6,855 bases of DNA from contig NZ_JPYA01000099.1 of the NCBI RefSeq assembly GCF_000750005.1, positions 1 to 6,855 of the forward strand. Direction: 5' to 3'. This DNA comes from Geobacillus icigianus. GTDB lineage: Bacteria; Bacillota; Bacilli; Bacillales; Anoxybacillaceae. Positions 6,627-6,855 of this stretch are shown piece by piece. A program made the translations under genes and the position numbers. Below the pieces are notes generated by a model. That model saw only the letters and a program-made list of their open reading frames with translations, had not been told where the DNA came from and searched no databases. Numbering within the stretch: the stretch's first letter is position 1; each line of letters begins with the position of its first letter.

Positions 6627-6689
6627 GGACTCTCTCCCTGCTATGATAGTGATTGTTGACATCAACCGAAAACAGGAGGGAGAGAGTCC
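6627..6689 (+). promoter_or_regulatory. Inverted repeat bracketing the transposase promoter and covering its RBS
   Basis: GGACTCTCTCCCT (6627-6639) is the exact reverse complement of AGGGAGAGAGTCC (6677-6689). The right arm ends one base before the transposase ATG and includes most of its Shine-Dalgarno site (AGGAGGGAG, 6675-6683). Between the arms lies TATGAT (6642-6647), a good -10; the -35 region near 6618-6623 (ATGCAA) is weak. A transcript starting from this -10 would begin near 6654 and lack the left arm, whereas a transcript entering from outside would contain both and could hide the ribosome-binding site. Confidence 0.65.
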
Positions 6690-6855
6690 ATGAAACATCT
6701 TACCACACAATGGCCTTTATGAAAAGAACTGGAGGAACCATTGTTGAGAACCCTTCAAAACGTGTTTGCCACCTTGTTGGCGTCCCTTTTGGAGGAAATC
6801 GATCAACAACTGGCGGAAGCAAGGGACAAGCGCCGCGATCAGCTGAAAGACAAAC
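6690..6855 (+). pseudogene. ISLre2-type (UPF0236) transposase, N-terminal part, stop at codon 11
   Basis: From the ATG at 6690, preceded by AGGAGGGAG, the frame reads MKHLTTQWPL, then TGA at 6720-6722, then KELEEPLLRTLQNVFATL and onward (LLEEIDQQLAEARDKRR) to the window edge without another stop. This matches the beginning of Geobacillus-type ISLre2 transposases as I recall them, where the stop position is normally Trp (TGG to TGA is one base change). The catalytic region is not in the window. A TTG at 6741, in the same frame and five bases after GGAGG (6731-6735), could restart translation, losing 17 residues. It is probably inactive, though the 3' part is not visible. Confidence 0.75.

Larger units (their letters stand above)
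6530..6855 (+). mobile_element. Left end of an ISLre2-type insertion sequence (runs off the window)
   Basis: Sequence composition changes abruptly from AT-rich to GC-rich near 6520-6540. From there come a long hairpin, a promoter-like -10, and a gene whose start matches ISLre2 (UPF0236) transposases. The exact left boundary, terminal repeat and target duplication cannot be fixed because the other end is outside the window; the start given is approximate. Confidence 0.7.

Noticed and set aside
6447..6710. An 87-codon minus-strand frame across the IS end
   Set aside because: It crosses the promoter, the hairpin and the composition break, overlaps the PLA2-like frame, and has no recognisable content.

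Overview
The window reads as chromosome of a thermophilic Bacillaceae, most likely Geobacillus or Parageobacillus. The evidence is the moderately GC-rich coding sequence with strong Shine-Dalgarno sites, the orthologues of Bacillus subtilis yuaF-floT and dgkB-rlmCD, and relics of insertion sequences of the IS1634 and ISLre2 types. This assignment comes from recognising proteins by eye, not from a database search.

Layout. (1) 1-757: a decayed IS1634-type transposase with stops, frameshifts and an internal deletion. (2) 729-2863: a near-perfect sigma-W promoter drives a two-gene membrane operon, a NfeD-family protein (YuaF type) and a flotillin (FloT type), which together organise membrane microdomains under envelope stress. 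(3) 2864-3219: a hairpin that may be a weak terminator runs into a 51-52 bp tandem repeat (four copies plus a partial fifth) in which most copies form a stem-loop. A candidate housekeeping promoter follows. (4) 3220-4155: diacylglycerol kinase dgkB with a clean intrinsic terminator overlapping its stop codon. (5) 4156-4349: an intergenic leader with nested complementary arms, containing no gene. (6) 4350-5729: the rRNA methyltransferase rlmCD, followed by a long hairpin that can also terminate the convergent gene. (7) 5821-6588, minus strand: an AT-rich, Cys-rich gene, foreign-looking beside its neighbours, whose C-terminal domain carries a secreted phospholipase A2-type signature (CCxxHDxCY). 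Its 5' end appears to have been cut off by an insertion sequence. (8) about 6530-6855: the left end of an ISLre2-type element with a transposase gene that has a stop at codon 11 and runs out of the window.

The core genes concern the membrane (flotillin/NfeD, lipid phosphorylation) and the ribosome. The most interesting accessory item is the PLA2-like protein, with a Cys-free N-terminal region of about 170 residues followed by a 12-Cys C-terminal domain; this could be a secreted enzyme or toxin with a prodomain. The second is a perfect 13-bp inverted repeat around the ISLre2 promoter, placed so that read-through transcripts, but not native ones, would hide the transposase ribosome-binding site.
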